A stretch of DNA of 64,000 nt from JACCXG01 sp963785755 (GCA_963785755.1 CAWAXG010000060.1:1-64000); one strand, 5' to 3'; numbered from the stretch's first letter, positions 36,546 through 45,729 are shown. Numbers and translations are program-made. The notes: generated by a model not told the origin, from the letters alone.

Positions 36546-37588
36546 TGCGGGCCGATCTCGCGCTGGTCGGATTCGGCAATGTCGGCCGCCGGTTCGTGAC
36601 GCTGCTTGCCGAACGGCGCACCTGGCTGCAGCGCGATTACGATCTCGACTGCCGGATCGTCGGCATCTCGACACGCCGGCATCGCGCGGCGTTCTCGACG
36701 GGCGGCCTGGACGTCGCCGCGGCTTTCGATTGCGTCTCGGCGGGCCGTCTGTTGCCAGACGGCGATCGCCCAGTCAACACAGCGGCTGACGTGATCGACG
36801 CGCTGGGAACGAGCGATGCGCCGCTGCGGGTGCTCATCGAAACAACTCCCCTGACGATCGCCGACGGCCAGCCTGCCATCGCGCACATCGAAGCTGCGAT
36901 CGACGCCGGGTGCCATGCCATAACCGCGAACAAAGGTCCGGCGGCCTTCGCGTATCGCCAGCTCAGCGAGAGGGCACGCGCAGCCGGAGTATCGTTCCTG
37001 TTCGAAGGTGCCGTCATGGACGGCGTTCCCATCTTCAATCTCGTCCGCGAGGCGATGCCGGCGATCGCGATTCGCGGGTTTCGAGGGGTCGTCAACAGCA
37101 CGACGAACTACATTCTGAGCGCGCTCGAAGATGGCGAGGAGTTCGCGCCAGCGCTTGGCGCGATGCAGGCGGCCGGGATCGCGGAAGCCGACCCGTCGCT
37201 GGATGTCGATGGCTGGGACGCGGCGGCGAAGACAGCGGCGCTCGCGAACGTGCTGATGGCAGCGGATCTCAACCCCAAGGGCGTGGACCGGACCGGGATC
37301 GGGCCGGAGACCGCTGATCGTGCCCGTTCCGCGCGCGCCCGCGGCAACCGTCTCCGGCTGGTCGCGACCGCATCGCGTTCAATCTCCGGCGCGATTCAGG
37401 CCACCGTGGGCCCTGTAGAACTGGCGTCCGATGACCTCCTCGCCAGCCTTCGCGGCCCGGCGAATGCGCTGGTGCTCCACACCGATCTCCTCGGTGACGT
37501 CGCGATCCATCAGCTCGGCGGCGACCTGACCATGACTGCGTACGCGCTGATGAGCGATCTGATCGCCCTCAGGCGAACGGCGGCCTGA
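36545..37588 (+). CDS. hom: Homoserine dehydrogenase (no ACT domain)
   Basis: The protein has 347 residues. The NAD(P) site is LALVGFGNVGRRFVTLLAER. The catalytic domain has HAITANKGPAAFAYRQLSER, FEGAVMDGVPIFNLVREAMP, GVVNSTTNYILSALEDGEEF and EADPSLDVDGWDAAAKTAAL (catalytic Asp/Lys region). It reduces aspartate semialdehyde to homoserine. The regulatory ACT domain is absent, as in short homologues, and the C-terminal stretch is degenerate. It overlaps the aminotransferase by one base and is followed by a CoA-transferase six bases on. Confidence 0.88.
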   Translation: MRADLALVGFGNVGRRFVTLLAERRTWLQRDYDLDCRIVGISTRRHRAAFSTGGLDVAAAFDCVSAGRLLPDGDRPVNTAADVIDALGTSDAPLRVLIETTPLTIADGQPAIAHIEAAIDAGCHAITANKGPAAFAYRQLSERARAAGVSFLFEGAVMDGVPIFNLVREAMPAIAIRGFRGVVNSTTNYILSALEDGEEFAPALGAMQAAGIAEADPSLDVDGWDAAAKTAALANVLMAADLNPKGVDRTGIGPETADRARSARARGNRLRLVATASRSISGAIQATVGPVELASDDLLASLRGPANALVLHTDLLGDVAIHQLGGDLTMTAYALMSDLIALRRTAA

Positions 37589-37593
37589 CGGCG

Positions 37594-38793
37594 ATGGGCG
37601 CCGAGCAGGATGCGCCGCTGACCGGCATCACCGTCATCGATTTCAGCCGAGTGCTGTCCGGTCCCTACTGCACGATGCTCCTCGCGGACATGGGCGCGAG
37701 AGTGATCAAGATCGAACAGCCCGGCGTCGGCGACGATACGCGTGCGTGGGGCCCTCCCTTCCTTGCCGGCGAGAGCGCGTATTTCCTGAGCGTGAACCGC
37801 AACAAGGAGAGCATCACGCTGGATCTCAAGCACCCATCGTCACGGGCGATCCTGCATGGGCTGCTCGATCGCGCAGATGTGGTGGTCGAAAACTTCCGGC
37901 CGGGAACGATGGCCCGCCTCGGCCTCGGCTACGAGCAGGTGTCGAGCCGGTGGCCCGGCATCATCTACTGCTCGATCTCGGGGTTCGGCCAGTCAGGGCC
38001 AAGAAAAGACGAGGCCGGGTACGACGCCGTTGTGCAGGCCGAGGGCGGACTGATGAGCATCACCGGCGCCGCTGACGGCACGCCCTATCGTCTCGGCGTC
38101 GCCATCTCCGATATCGTCACCGGGATGTTCGCGACGCAGGGCATCCTGCTCGCGCTGCTGGCGCGATCGCGCACGAAGGTCGGTCAGCAGGTCGACGTCG
38201 GCCTGCTGGATGCGACGGTCGCTCTGCTGACCTATCAAGCTTCGTACTACTTCGCCACTGGTCAGCCTGCAGGCCGGATGGGGAACCGGCATCCGACGAT
38301 CTCACCGTACGACACGTTTCCGGCCGCGGATGGCGACTTCGTCCTGGCGGTTGGCAACGATCAGCAGTGGCGGCGATTCTGCTCGTCCGTCGGCCTCGGG
38401 GAGCTCGCCGATGACGCGCGGTTCGCTACGAACTCGTCGCGCGTTCAGCACTACGACACGCTTCGGGAACTGGTCGCGGCCCGGCTTCACACACGACGCC
38501 GATCGGAATGGATCGAGATCCTGAAGGCGGCGGGAGTGCCCTGCGGCAGCGTGCGCGACGTCGGAGAAGTGCTCGCCGACCCGCAGCTCGACGCGCGGGA
38601 GATGATCGAGCGGGTCGATCATGTCGCTGCCGGACAGCTGAGAGTTCTGGGAGTGCCGGTCAAACTCTCGGCAACACCCGGCGCGGTGCGTCGGGCGCCG
38701 CCGACGCTCGGACAGCATACCGAGGCCGTGCTGCGTGAACTTGGGCTGACCGATCAGGAGATCAACGACTTGCGTTCGGCAAAGGCTGTCTGA
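37594..38793 (+). CDS. CaiB/BaiF (class III) CoA-transferase
   Basis: The protein has 399 residues. Signatures: GITVIDFSRVLSGPYCTMLL, ADMGARVIKIEQPGVGDDTR, NRNKESITLDLKHP, ADVVVENFRPGTMARLGLGY, YCSISGFGQSGP and AGYDAVVQAEGGLMSITGAA with the conserved Asp of the class. It moves CoA between carboxylic acids. It is packed behind hom (six bases), so it is probably in one transcript with hom and the aminotransferase. The substrate is unknown. Confidence 0.9.
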   Translation: MGAEQDAPLTGITVIDFSRVLSGPYCTMLLADMGARVIKIEQPGVGDDTRAWGPPFLAGESAYFLSVNRNKESITLDLKHPSSRAILHGLLDRADVVVENFRPGTMARLGLGYEQVSSRWPGIIYCSISGFGQSGPRKDEAGYDAVVQAEGGLMSITGAADGTPYRLGVAISDIVTGMFATQGILLALLARSRTKVGQQVDVGLLDATVALLTYQASYYFATGQPAGRMGNRHPTISPYDTFPAADGDFVLAVGNDQQWRRFCSSVGLGELADDARFATNSSRVQHYDTLRELVAARLHTRRRSEWIEILKAAGVPCGSVRDVGEVLADPQLDAREMIERVDHVAAGQLRVLGVPVKLSATPGAVRRAPPTLGQHTEAVLRELGLTDQEINDLRSAKAV

Positions 38794-38812
38794 ATGCAAA
38801 GGCTCTGACGCC

Positions 38813-39241
38813 TCAGCGTTCGACGAAGGGAATGATTTCCTCGACAACGAACGCGAGAACGTCTTCGCTCGTGAGGTCCGCGATCGCGGCGTTCTCCTTG
38901 ATCGGCCGCTCTGAGGTGATCTGGCGCCGGCCGCGTCCGCGGCTCGTCCGGCCAAGCACGCGCGGAGGATCGACCGAGGGATCGAGCATCAACTCGATGT
39001 AATCGTCGGCGCTCGAGTCCACGGCCAGCCGCACAACATCCGCCGGGGTGAAGACCTTGAAGCGGTACCCTTCGGCAATGAGGGCTGATGCAGCCGTCTG
39101 AAAGACAGGGACGGCGCACTCTCGGAGGAACTGCTCGTAGTCGCGCGCTGCCTGATCGGATCTCGCTCTGCGTTCGACTGCTCCCTTCCGGGCAGCGTCG
39201 ATCGCGGCGCGCAATCGGCGCCTGATCTCTGAGACTTCCAT
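38813..39241 (-). CDS. Conserved hypothetical protein
   Basis: The protein has 142 residues, soluble, with a helical Arg/Ala-rich N-terminus (MEVSEIRRRLRAAIDAARKG) and an acidic C-terminus (LTSEDVLAFVVEEIIPFVER). A middle part (FKVFTPADVVRLAVDSSADD) looks like a small mixed fold. I recognise no family. It lies eight bases after the stop of the PilT-like gene in the same direction, so it may be functionally tied to it. It converges with the CoA-transferase. Confidence 0.7.
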   Translation of the reverse strand: MEVSEIRRRLRAAIDAARKGAVERRARSDQAARDYEQFLRECAVPVFQTAASALIAEGYRFKVFTPADVVRLAVDSSADDYIELMLDPSVDPPRVLGRTSRGRGRRQITSERPIKENAAIADLTSEDVLAFVVEEIIPFVER

Positions 39242-39249
39242 CGAGCGGC

Positions 39250-41934
39250 TCAGGCCAGGCGTTCGGCGGTCGACGTGTCGACGCCGTCGCGGCGCAGGAT
39301 GGCGAGGAACTGCTCGCGATTCGGCGCCTTCCGGTAGGCGTGCGAGGGATGGACCGTTCCTTCGCGCACCAGTGTGGCCAGCGATTCCGCCAGCGGCATC
39401 ATGCCGAAACGTCGCCCGCTTTCGAGCGCGGCGGGCAGCTGGAAGGTCTTTCCTTCGCGAATCAGATTCGCGACAGCTGGGGTGTTCAGGAGCACCTCGC
39501 GAGCCGCAACACGGCCGCCCCGAAGCTTGCGCAGCAGCACCTGGGACACCACACCACGCAGCGTGCCTGCCAGGAGCATCTGCGCTTTCTCGCGCCGCTC
39601 CGGCGGAAACATCTCAATCATCCGCTCGACTGCCGAGACGGCGGATGGCGCCGGCACTGACGCGAATACCAGGCGCCCACCCTGCGCCCCTTCGAGCGCA
39701 AGCGTCACGAGCTCCGGCGTTCGCAGGTCCTCGACGATGAGTACGTCGGGCTCTTCGCGAGACGCGGCCCGCACGGCCGCGGCCATGGCGTCGGCGTCAC
39801 CCCGGACCTCGCGCTGACTGATGAACGAGCGCCGGTTCTCGTGGAGGAACTCGATCTGCGTCTCCGCCGTGATCACGTGTTCGCTTCGCGTGCGATTGAT
39901 CAGGTCCACGAAAGATGTGAGCAACGTCGACCTGCCGCTGCCGCGGCCGCCGGCCACGAGCACGAGACCGTCGGCCTCGCTGCAGAGCGCCTGGACTTCG
40001 GCCGGGAGGCCGAGCTGGTCCGCGGAAATCGCGCGCTGCGGCACCATGCGGAAGATCAGTCCCGGCCCGCGGTGATCCCGGAAGGTCATGCACCGCACGC
40101 GACCGATCTCCGGAACGTCGATGGTCCACTCGGCGTCGGCGGAAGCCGCGTCACGTCCGTGTGGCGCCAGCTCGGCGGTCAGGCGTTCGACTACCGCAGT
40201 CGTGATCGCCGGCTCACCCTCGAGCGAACTGAATTCACCATCGATCCGCACCATCGGCGCCGATCGGGCGACGACGTAGACGGTCGCCGCGCCGCGGGCG
40301 GCGGCGAGGTGGAGAACTCGTTCGAGCGTGTTGGCTCCAGCGCGAATGTCGACTGGGGGCTCGGGGCGGACGTGCCGGCTGAGCGGGACGATGACGGCCG
40401 TAGGACGCGGATGCGCGACCTCCTCCTCCACTTCGTCATCATCGGACGCGTCGGGAGGCGGCGTGTACTTTGATTCCGCCGAAGCCAGAATCGGAGTCGG
40501 CTCCTCTGTCACGGTCGTCGGGGTGGCCTCTGCCGTCGGTGTATCGGCAGCAGGCGATGGGACAATTACCGCAGCCAGTTCGCGGGCCAGTTCGGCGGGC
40601 TCTTCGATCGAGAGCGGTGCGGCTTCGTCCCGGGCCGACATGAATTCGCCCGGAGGCTCCGCGGCACTTGACGGAGCCGGGAGATCCTCGTCCTCCGAGC
40701 TGGCGGACGCCCGTGCCCCCCAGAACTCCTCCTGTTCCGCGAGAAGCGCGGCCCGCGTGGCGCTGGCCGAATCATCGGGTCCGAAGGGCAATTCCGAGGA
40801 TTCCCCTTCGCGATTGGAAGCAGGGGCTGGCATTTCGTCGTCCAACGAAATCGCGTCGTCCAGAGAGATCTCGAGCGAAGAGTCCTCTGCAGTCAGGAAA
40901 TAGGGTGTTTCCGGCTCGCCATCGGTCACCATTTCTGAGGCCCTCGTCTCGCCAGTGATGATCGTCGCGGCTGAAGCGCGCAGGAGCTCGTTGAGGTCCC
41001 CTTCCGTCATCACGTCATCACCCCAGTCGGGTTCGGACGTCAGCAGAACGTGTCCGGGTTCGAGCTGATTGTCGCTGAACCGGTCTTCTTCTACGGGCGG
41101 TACCGAAGCGGTCGGCTGGGCTGGTGCCTCGTCGATGCGCGCCGGCAGCGGAATCTCGACCTCGTGTTTGAAGGCATCCGAAGAAGGCACGAGCTCCGGC
41201 TGCGATGCAACCGGGATGACTGGTGGTTCGTCTGCAGGCTTTGACACGGCCGCCTCCACTTCGGCTGCCTTCGCAACCTGCTCGATGACCTGCACGGGTT
41301 CGGGAGCCGGGATCTCGGCTCCAACGGGATGTGCAGGTTCGTGAAGAATTGCCACTTCAGCCTGATCGCGCTCGGTGGCAGCTTCGGCTTCCTGACGCAG
41401 CTGTGTGACCGGTCCCGCCACCGCTGGTTCAACAGCCGGAGTCTCCGGCCCGACTTCTTCCGCGGCGGGTTCAGCCACTGCTGGAACAGCCACGACGGCT
41501 GGCACAGCTGATTCGACTGCTCCAACGGCAGGCTCGACCTCGGCCGCAGCGGGTTCTGATTCCACCGCGACCGGTACGTCTTCCGCCTTCGGATGCCGCC
41601 GAACTTCGAGCCAGATGTCGTCGCCGCCACGAGCGGCAATGATCGTGAACCGCTGTGACGAATCGTTCGCGCCGCGGACTTCGTACTCGGTTGCGCCGTA
41701 CTCGTCGAGGGAGGCGCGCTGGTCGATCGGCAGAATCTGGCCGAGCATGCCGTTGACGGCTTCGAGGGTGAGAACACGCGTGGAGAGCTCGACCTGGCCC
41801 CAGGCCAGCGGGCCGCGGAATTGACCGGTCGCCTCGGATGTCGTCACGACGTACGGCTTTTCGCCCACGTGCATGACGAGAGCATCGCCGTCGAGGCGCA
41901 CTATGGCGTCGAGTAGAGAATCAAGCAAATTCAC
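39250..41934 (-). CDS. PilT-like ATPase-fold protein with altered Walker A and long acidic linker
   Basis: The protein has 894 residues in three parts. Residues about 1-130 resemble the N-terminal sensor-like domain of PilT/PilB proteins (EYGATEYEVRGANDSSQRFT). Residues about 130-530 are low-complexity, rich in Pro, Ala, Glu, Val and Ser. Residues 537-894 are a second PilT-type N-domain plus RecA core. The P-loop at 662-670 is GGRGSGRST, with Arg in place of the Lys of GxxGxGKS. The Walker B-like stretch is DVLIVEDLRTPELVTLALEG, and the His-box region is HENRRSFISQREVRGDADAM. ATPase activity is doubtful. It may regulate type IV pili or a related machine; no pilus gene is next to it. Confidence 0.78.
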   Translation of the reverse strand: MNLLDSLLDAIVRLDGDALVMHVGEKPYVVTTSEATGQFRGPLAWGQVELSTRVLTLEAVNGMLGQILPIDQRASLDEYGATEYEVRGANDSSQRFTIIAARGGDDIWLEVRRHPKAEDVPVAVESEPAAAEVEPAVGAVESAVPAVVAVPAVAEPAAEEVGPETPAVEPAVAGPVTQLRQEAEAATERDQAEVAILHEPAHPVGAEIPAPEPVQVIEQVAKAAEVEAAVSKPADEPPVIPVASQPELVPSSDAFKHEVEIPLPARIDEAPAQPTASVPPVEEDRFSDNQLEPGHVLLTSEPDWGDDVMTEGDLNELLRASAATIITGETRASEMVTDGEPETPYFLTAEDSSLEISLDDAISLDDEMPAPASNREGESSELPFGPDDSASATRAALLAEQEEFWGARASASSEDEDLPAPSSAAEPPGEFMSARDEAAPLSIEEPAELARELAAVIVPSPAADTPTAEATPTTVTEEPTPILASAESKYTPPPDASDDDEVEEEVAHPRPTAVIVPLSRHVRPEPPVDIRAGANTLERVLHLAAARGAATVYVVARSAPMVRIDGEFSSLEGEPAITTAVVERLTAELAPHGRDAASADAEWTIDVPEIGRVRCMTFRDHRGPGLIFRMVPQRAISADQLGLPAEVQALCSEADGLVLVAGGRGSGRSTLLTSFVDLINRTRSEHVITAETQIEFLHENRRSFISQREVRGDADAMAAAVRAASREEPDVLIVEDLRTPELVTLALEGAQGGRLVFASVPAPSAVSAVERMIEMFPPERREKAQMLLAGTLRGVVSQVLLRKLRGGRVAAREVLLNTPAVANLIREGKTFQLPAALESGRRFGMMPLAESLATLVREGTVHPSHAYRKAPNREQFLAILRRDGVDTSTAERLA

Positions 41935-42176
41935 GCGTGTGCACAGGTCCGCACGACTGGCGGACGATTCCCGCTAGTGTTTCGGTCTGGCGCGAGGAGC
42001 GCATTACCGTCGCGGCTGCTGGCCCGCTTTCGACATGCGGGACACGATCGGTGACAAGGCAGCCACAGATCCGGCGTAAGTTGTCTGGGTGTGCAGGGGT
42101 GTGCCGCCGTGGCCCGTGGCCTTGGAGCGTCACTGACCGATGGTAGCAGAGTCTCGCGGAGATCGGTGGAAAACCT

Positions 42177-42908
42177 TCACTTCAGGGCCGAATGGATCGC
42201 CATGAAGCCGCCGAGCACCGGCTCATGGACGCAGGACCTGAAGCCCGCCCCCCGAGCGAGCGCGCAAACGCCCGCGGCGCCTGGATACCGGCGAATCGAC
42301 TCCGGTATGTATCGATAAGTATCCGGCTCGCCGTGGAGAACGGCGCCCAGGATGGATCCGACGATCGTGAGATACGTGAGATAGATTCCCCGAACGAACG
42401 CGTTCGACGGCCGATCGAAGTCGAGCGAGAGCAGCACACCGCCTCGTACCAGGACGCGCTCGATTTCGGCGAGCGCCGCCGGTAGTTCTGGAACGTTGCG
42501 CAATCCATAACCGGTCGTGACGATGTTGAACGACGCGTCGGGGAAGGGAAGCGCCATCATGTCACCTGCGACGAAGGTAACGGGATAGCGCCGCGCGTCA
42601 GGTTTACCACGCGCGATCTGGAGCATCCTCGGCGTGATGTCGAGCCCCGTGACCCGGCCTCCCGCCGCGGCCATCTCGAACGCGATGTCGCCCGTTCCGC
42701 ACGCGAGATCGAGCACGCGCGCTGACGGACTCGATGGCGCCATCGCCGCCAGTCTGCGCTTCCACCTTCTGTCCTGCCCGTACGAGAGCAGCACCGTGAT
42801 CAGATCGTAACGGTCGGCGATGACTGAGAAGAGCCGGCGGACGTAGGTCCGTTTGGTGTCCGGTGTGTTCAGGGCGTCTCGTAAAGCGGGCTGTCCGTCG
42901 GGACGCAT
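42177..42908 (-). CDS. ubiE: Demethylmenaquinone methyltransferase MenG/UbiE
   Basis: The protein has 243 residues. The SAM-binding Rossmann motif is VLDLACGTGDIAFEMAAAGG. UbiE/MenG signatures are VRRLFSVIADRYDLITVLLS, VAGDMMALPFPDASFNIVTT and GYGLRNVPELPAALAEIERV. It makes the last step of menaquinone synthesis and fits the futalosine genes mqnE and mqnD in the window. It diverges from the DtxR-type regulator with 31 bases between the starts. The 240-base strip to its left (41935-42176) has no gene that I can support. Confidence 0.93.
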   Translation of the reverse strand: MRPDGQPALRDALNTPDTKRTYVRRLFSVIADRYDLITVLLSYGQDRRWKRRLAAMAPSSPSARVLDLACGTGDIAFEMAAAGGRVTGLDITPRMLQIARGKPDARRYPVTFVAGDMMALPFPDASFNIVTTGYGLRNVPELPAALAEIERVLVRGGVLLSLDFDRPSNAFVRGIYLTYLTIVGSILGAVLHGEPDTYRYIPESIRRYPGAAGVCALARGAGFRSCVHEPVLGGFMAIHSALK

Positions 42909-42939
42909 GGCGCAGGACCGGATGATAATCTACGGCTCG

Positions 42940-43611
42940 ATGCTCGCCTCGCAGACCGTCGAGAACTACCTCAAGGCGATCTACGTCGCACAAGGGGCGC
43001 ACGAGGATGCGCAGGGGCTCGTCCCAATGGGTCAGCTGGCGGCCGCCCTCGGCGTCGTGCCCGGGACTGCGACGACCATGGTGAAAGCGCTGGCGGAATC
43101 CGGCCTTGTTCGGTACGAGCCCTACATGGGGGTTCGCCTGACCCCCGCGGGCGAGCGGCTGGCCGCACTCGTGCTGCGACGCCATCGACTGATCGAGCAG
43201 TTCCTGGTTCAAGTGCTCGGGATGAACTGGACCGAGGTGCATGACGAGGCGGAACGGCTGGAACACGCCGTCTCCGAGCGGCTCATCGACCGCATCGACG
43301 ACATGCTCGGCCGGCCGGCGGTCGATCCTCACGGCGATCCGATTCCTGGTCCCGAAGGGGAACTCGCCCGTCAGTCCTATCCGGACCTCCTTTCAGCGCC
43401 GGTTCATTGCCGGCTGATGGTCACGCGCGTCACCGCTCAGGATGCCGAATTCCTCAGGTTCATCGAGCAGCGCGACCTCAAACCGGGACAACGGGTCGAA
43501 ATCGAGGCCCGGGACCCGGCATCCGATAGCGTGACCGTCAGGAGCGAAACCGGTCGGCTCACCACGATCGGAGCCCGCGCCGCCTCGAAGGTGCTCGTCG
43601 TTCCCGTCTAA
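42940..43611 (+). CDS. DtxR/MntR-family metal-dependent repressor with C-terminal FeoA-like domain
   Basis: The protein has 223 residues from ATG 42940; ATG 42922 or 42907 are alternatives. It has a winged helix (TVENYLKAIYVAQGAHEDAQ, VVPGTATTMVKALAESGLV), the metal-binding dimerisation domain (HRLIEQFLVQVLGMNWTEVH, EAERLEHAVSERLIDRIDDM, DPHGDPIPGPEG) and an SH3-like FeoA domain near the end. Family members bind Fe2+ or Mn2+ and block uptake genes. An 18-bp palindrome over the promoter of the following iron genes is its likely target. A GATAAT box sits ten bases before the start. Confidence 0.9.
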   Translation: MLASQTVENYLKAIYVAQGAHEDAQGLVPMGQLAAALGVVPGTATTMVKALAESGLVRYEPYMGVRLTPAGERLAALVLRRHRLIEQFLVQVLGMNWTEVHDEAERLEHAVSERLIDRIDDMLGRPAVDPHGDPIPGPEGELARQSYPDLLSAPVHCRLMVTRVTAQDAEFLRFIEQRDLKPGQRVEIEARDPASDSVTVRSETGRLTTIGARAASKVLVVPV

Positions 43612-43636
43612 AAACTTCAGATTTTAAGCCCGTCAT

Positions 43637-43665
43637 TTGACAGTTGTCCCCGGACTGGTTATGAT
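43637..43665 (+). promoter_or_regulatory. Consensus sigma70 promoter of the feo genes
   Basis: TTGACA (43637-43642) and TATGAT (43660-43665) are separated by exactly 17 bases. All six -35 bases and five of six -10 bases match consensus, which is rare in this GC-rich window. The surrounding DNA is also AT-rich. The predicted transcript starts near 43672 and serves the membrane DtxR/FeoA-like gene and split feoB. Confidence 0.75.
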
Positions 43666-43681
43666 TTTGATTAATCAAAAT
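43664..43681 (+). promoter_or_regulatory. 18-bp palindromic operator, likely DtxR-family box
   Basis: ATTTTGATTAATCAAAAT is a perfect dyad. It overlaps the end of the -10 box and covers the predicted transcript start, where a repressor would block transcription. The DtxR-type gene ends 50 bases upstream and iron-uptake genes follow, so control by metal is likely. The assignment to that regulator is inferred. Confidence 0.65.
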
Positions 43682-43701
43682 TCTCGCCGGTGCCGAGAAT
43701 T
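43679..43701 (+). other. Inverted repeat in the feo leader
   Basis: AATTCTCG and CGAGAATT form an 8-bp stem around a 7-base loop, directly after the palindromic operator. In RNA it would be a 5'-end hairpin that could protect the message; in DNA it could be a second protein site. Confidence 0.45.
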
Positions 43702-43712
43702 AGAGAAATGAC

Positions 43713-43895
43713 ATGGGTTCGACACGACGCCCGGCGCCAATCCCTCCAGCCTCCCGCGCGGTTCTCGAGTCAGCTTCTATGGCGAATGCCCGTGATTTCC
43801 GTCGAGCTACCGAATGGGACCAACGTAGGACCTCAGTCGCGCTTACCGGCGTGGCCAGTCAGCAGGTCCGGCGCGTCGGTTCGAGGCTGAAATGA
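43713..43895 (+). CDS. Possible small leader ORF before the feo genes
   Basis: There are 60 codons, starting about 40 bases after the predicted transcript start. The stop overlaps the ATG of the next gene (ATGA), as with true coupled genes in this window. The peptide is basic and has no recognisable domain. Another open frame begins at 43709 in a different phase, which weakens the case. It may be a translated leader or just an untranslated stretch. Confidence 0.25.
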   Translation: MGSTRRPAPIPPASRAVLESASMANARDFRRATEWDQRRTSVALTGVASQQVRRVGSRLK

Positions 43896-44917
43896 CGATT
43901 GCTGCGCTAATCGTGTTGTCGGCGGTGATTCTCACGCGCGCCCTTGTTGTCCTCATCCGCCATATCCGTTGGCGTGGCAACGTCCGTCGGCGCACACAAA
44001 TCGAGGATGCACTGAAACATCTTTTCGATCTGGAGTATCGCGGGCGTCATGGATCGTTTGCGTCGCTCAGCGGAGTGCTGCGGGTCAAAGACCAGCGACT
44101 CATGCAGCTGCTTGGACGCATGCAGCAGCAGGGCCTGGTGGAACCCAACGGGCAGGAGTTCCAGCTGACTCCGGACGGAGAGCGAGGCGCTCGTCAGATA
44201 GTCCGCGCTCATCGATTGCTCGAGCGATATTTCGCAGACGAGGCCCGCCTTCCACTGCGCGACATCCACGCCGCTGCGGAGCGCGGTGAGCACGCGCTCA
44301 CGCCTGATCAAGTCGACGATCTCGATGCATCGCTCGGTCATCCGCGGCTGGATCCGCACGGCGATCCGATCCCGTCGCGCGATGGCCAGATTTCGCCGGC
44401 CAAAGATACGCCGGTGACCGCGTGGCCTTCGGATCGCTTCGGCCGGATCACGCATCTCGAGGATGAGCCGCCGCTCGCATACGCGCAGATCCTCGCAGAA
44501 GGATTGAGCATCGGTCAGGTGGTTCGGATTCTGGAGTCGACACCCGAACGGATCGTGCTCACCGACGGCGAACACGAATTCCGTCTGGCGCCGGCCGTGG
44601 CGGCAAATGTCTTCGTGGCGCCGGCCGAGCACCCTGCGGCAACGGGACTCGTGACGCTCGCCAGCCTTCCGCACGGGCAAGCCGCCGAAGTGGTTTCGCT
44701 GGATGCCGGCTGTCAGGGATTCAGCCGGCGGCGCCTGATGGATCTCGGATTCACCCCGGGCGCGCGTCTCGCGCCGGCGCTGCACACGTTCGCTGGCGAT
44801 CCGCGTGCCTATCGCGTACGCGGCACGCTGGTGGCGCTGCGTCGCGATCAAGCCAACCACGTGCTCGTCAGACCGATCCAGGAATCGGATGAAGAGGTCC
44901 GGAAGCAGGTTCGATGA
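43892..44917 (+). CDS. Membrane-anchored DtxR-like/FeoA fusion protein
   Basis: The protein has 341 residues. A single N-terminal membrane helix (IAALIVLSAVILTRALVVLI) is followed by a basic segment. Then comes a winged-helix-like part (ALKHLFDLEYRGRHGSFASL, RMQQQGLVEPNGQEFQLTPD), a DtxR-type dimerisation part (IVRAHRLLERYFADEARLPL, HPRLDPHGDPIPSRDGQ) and a C-terminal FeoA domain (TLASLPHGQAAEVVSLDAGC, GFSRRRLMDLGFTPGARLAP). It takes the place of free FeoA in the operon, directly before split FeoB with a four-base overlap. A membrane FeoA tethered by a repressor-like module could sense iron at FeoB. That function is inference. Confidence 0.8.
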   Translation: MTIAALIVLSAVILTRALVVLIRHIRWRGNVRRRTQIEDALKHLFDLEYRGRHGSFASLSGVLRVKDQRLMQLLGRMQQQGLVEPNGQEFQLTPDGERGARQIVRAHRLLERYFADEARLPLRDIHAAAERGEHALTPDQVDDLDASLGHPRLDPHGDPIPSRDGQISPAKDTPVTAWPSDRFGRITHLEDEPPLAYAQILAEGLSIGQVVRILESTPERIVLTDGEHEFRLAPAVAANVFVAPAEHPAATGLVTLASLPHGQAAEVVSLDAGCQGFSRRRLMDLGFTPGARLAPALHTFAGDPRAYRVRGTLVALRRDQANHVLVRPIQESDEEVRKQVR

Positions 44918-45729
44918 GTACACACAACTGTGAAACGTGCCCGGCGCATGCCCACCTCGCGCAGATGGGTTTGAAGGTCGAGCGATTCGACCGCGTGGTC
45001 GCGCTCGCGGGGAATCCCAACACCGGGAAATCCACGCTGTTCAACGCGCTCACTGGCTTGAAGCAACACACCGGCAACTGGCCGGGCAAGACCGTGACGC
45101 GCGCGGAAGGCGGCTTTCAGTTCAACGGCGTGCGCTACAAGCTCGTCGATCTGCCCGGCACATACTCACTCCTCTCAGCCTCTCACGACGAAGAGATCGC
45201 ACGTGACTTCCTGCTGTTCGGCACGCCTGACTGCACCATCGTCGTGGCTGACGCGACCGCCCTCGAGCGCAACCTGAACCTCGTTCTCCAGGTGCTCGAA
45301 ATCACCGACAAGGTCGTTCTCGCCGTCAACCTGATGGACGAGGCGCGGCGGAAGGGGATCGAGGTGGACATGCGCAGCCTGTCGCGAGACCTCGGTGTGC
45401 CCGCCATGCCCGTCGTGGCGCGCACTGGAGAAGGGCTTCAAGCGCTGCTGACCTCCGTGGCTGGCGTGGTCAGCGGTGAGATCACGACCAAGCCGCGGCG
45501 AGCCGAAGGTACTGCGGAATTCAATGCCGCGGTTTCGGAGCTGGTTCCCATGATCGAAGCTGTGGCACCAGGCGTGCCCAACGCCCGTTGGATTGCGATC
45601 CGGTTGCTCGATGGCGATGGCCGCGTCGAGCGCGCGCTGCGCACCGGCGAACTTACCGCGCTCGTCGAGCGGCAGCAGCGGCCGGATGATCGCTTCAGCC
45701 GCAAGATTGCGCTGCAGGGGGCTCAGTGA
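44914..45729 (+). CDS. feoB: FeoB N-terminal half: cytosolic GTPase protein
   Basis: The protein has 271 residues. G1 is ALAGNPNTGKSTLFNALTG; the G2/G3 region is QHTGNWPGKTVTRAEG and YKLVDLPGTYSLLSASHDEE; G4 is VLAVNLMDEARRKGIEVD. The C-terminal part is the helical GDI-like domain. The N-terminus has HNCETCPAHAH, a CxxC that might bind metal. In most bacteria this is fused to the membrane part; here it stops at 45729 and the membrane half starts at 45726. It powers or gates Fe2+ uptake. Confidence 0.92.
   Translation: MSTHNCETCPAHAHLAQMGLKVERFDRVVALAGNPNTGKSTLFNALTGLKQHTGNWPGKTVTRAEGGFQFNGVRYKLVDLPGTYSLLSASHDEEIARDFLLFGTPDCTIVVADATALERNLNLVLQVLEITDKVVLAVNLMDEARRKGIEVDMRSLSRDLGVPAMPVVARTGEGLQALLTSVAGVVSGEITTKPRRAEGTAEFNAAVSELVPMIEAVAPGVPNARWIAIRLLDGDGRVERALRTGELTALVERQQRPDDRFSRKIALQGAQ

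Noticed and set aside
41935..42176. A small leftward frame between the PilT-like gene and ubiE
   Set aside because: It has no ribosome site and no recognisable motif, and it overlaps the start of the PilT-like gene. I see no gene in this strip.
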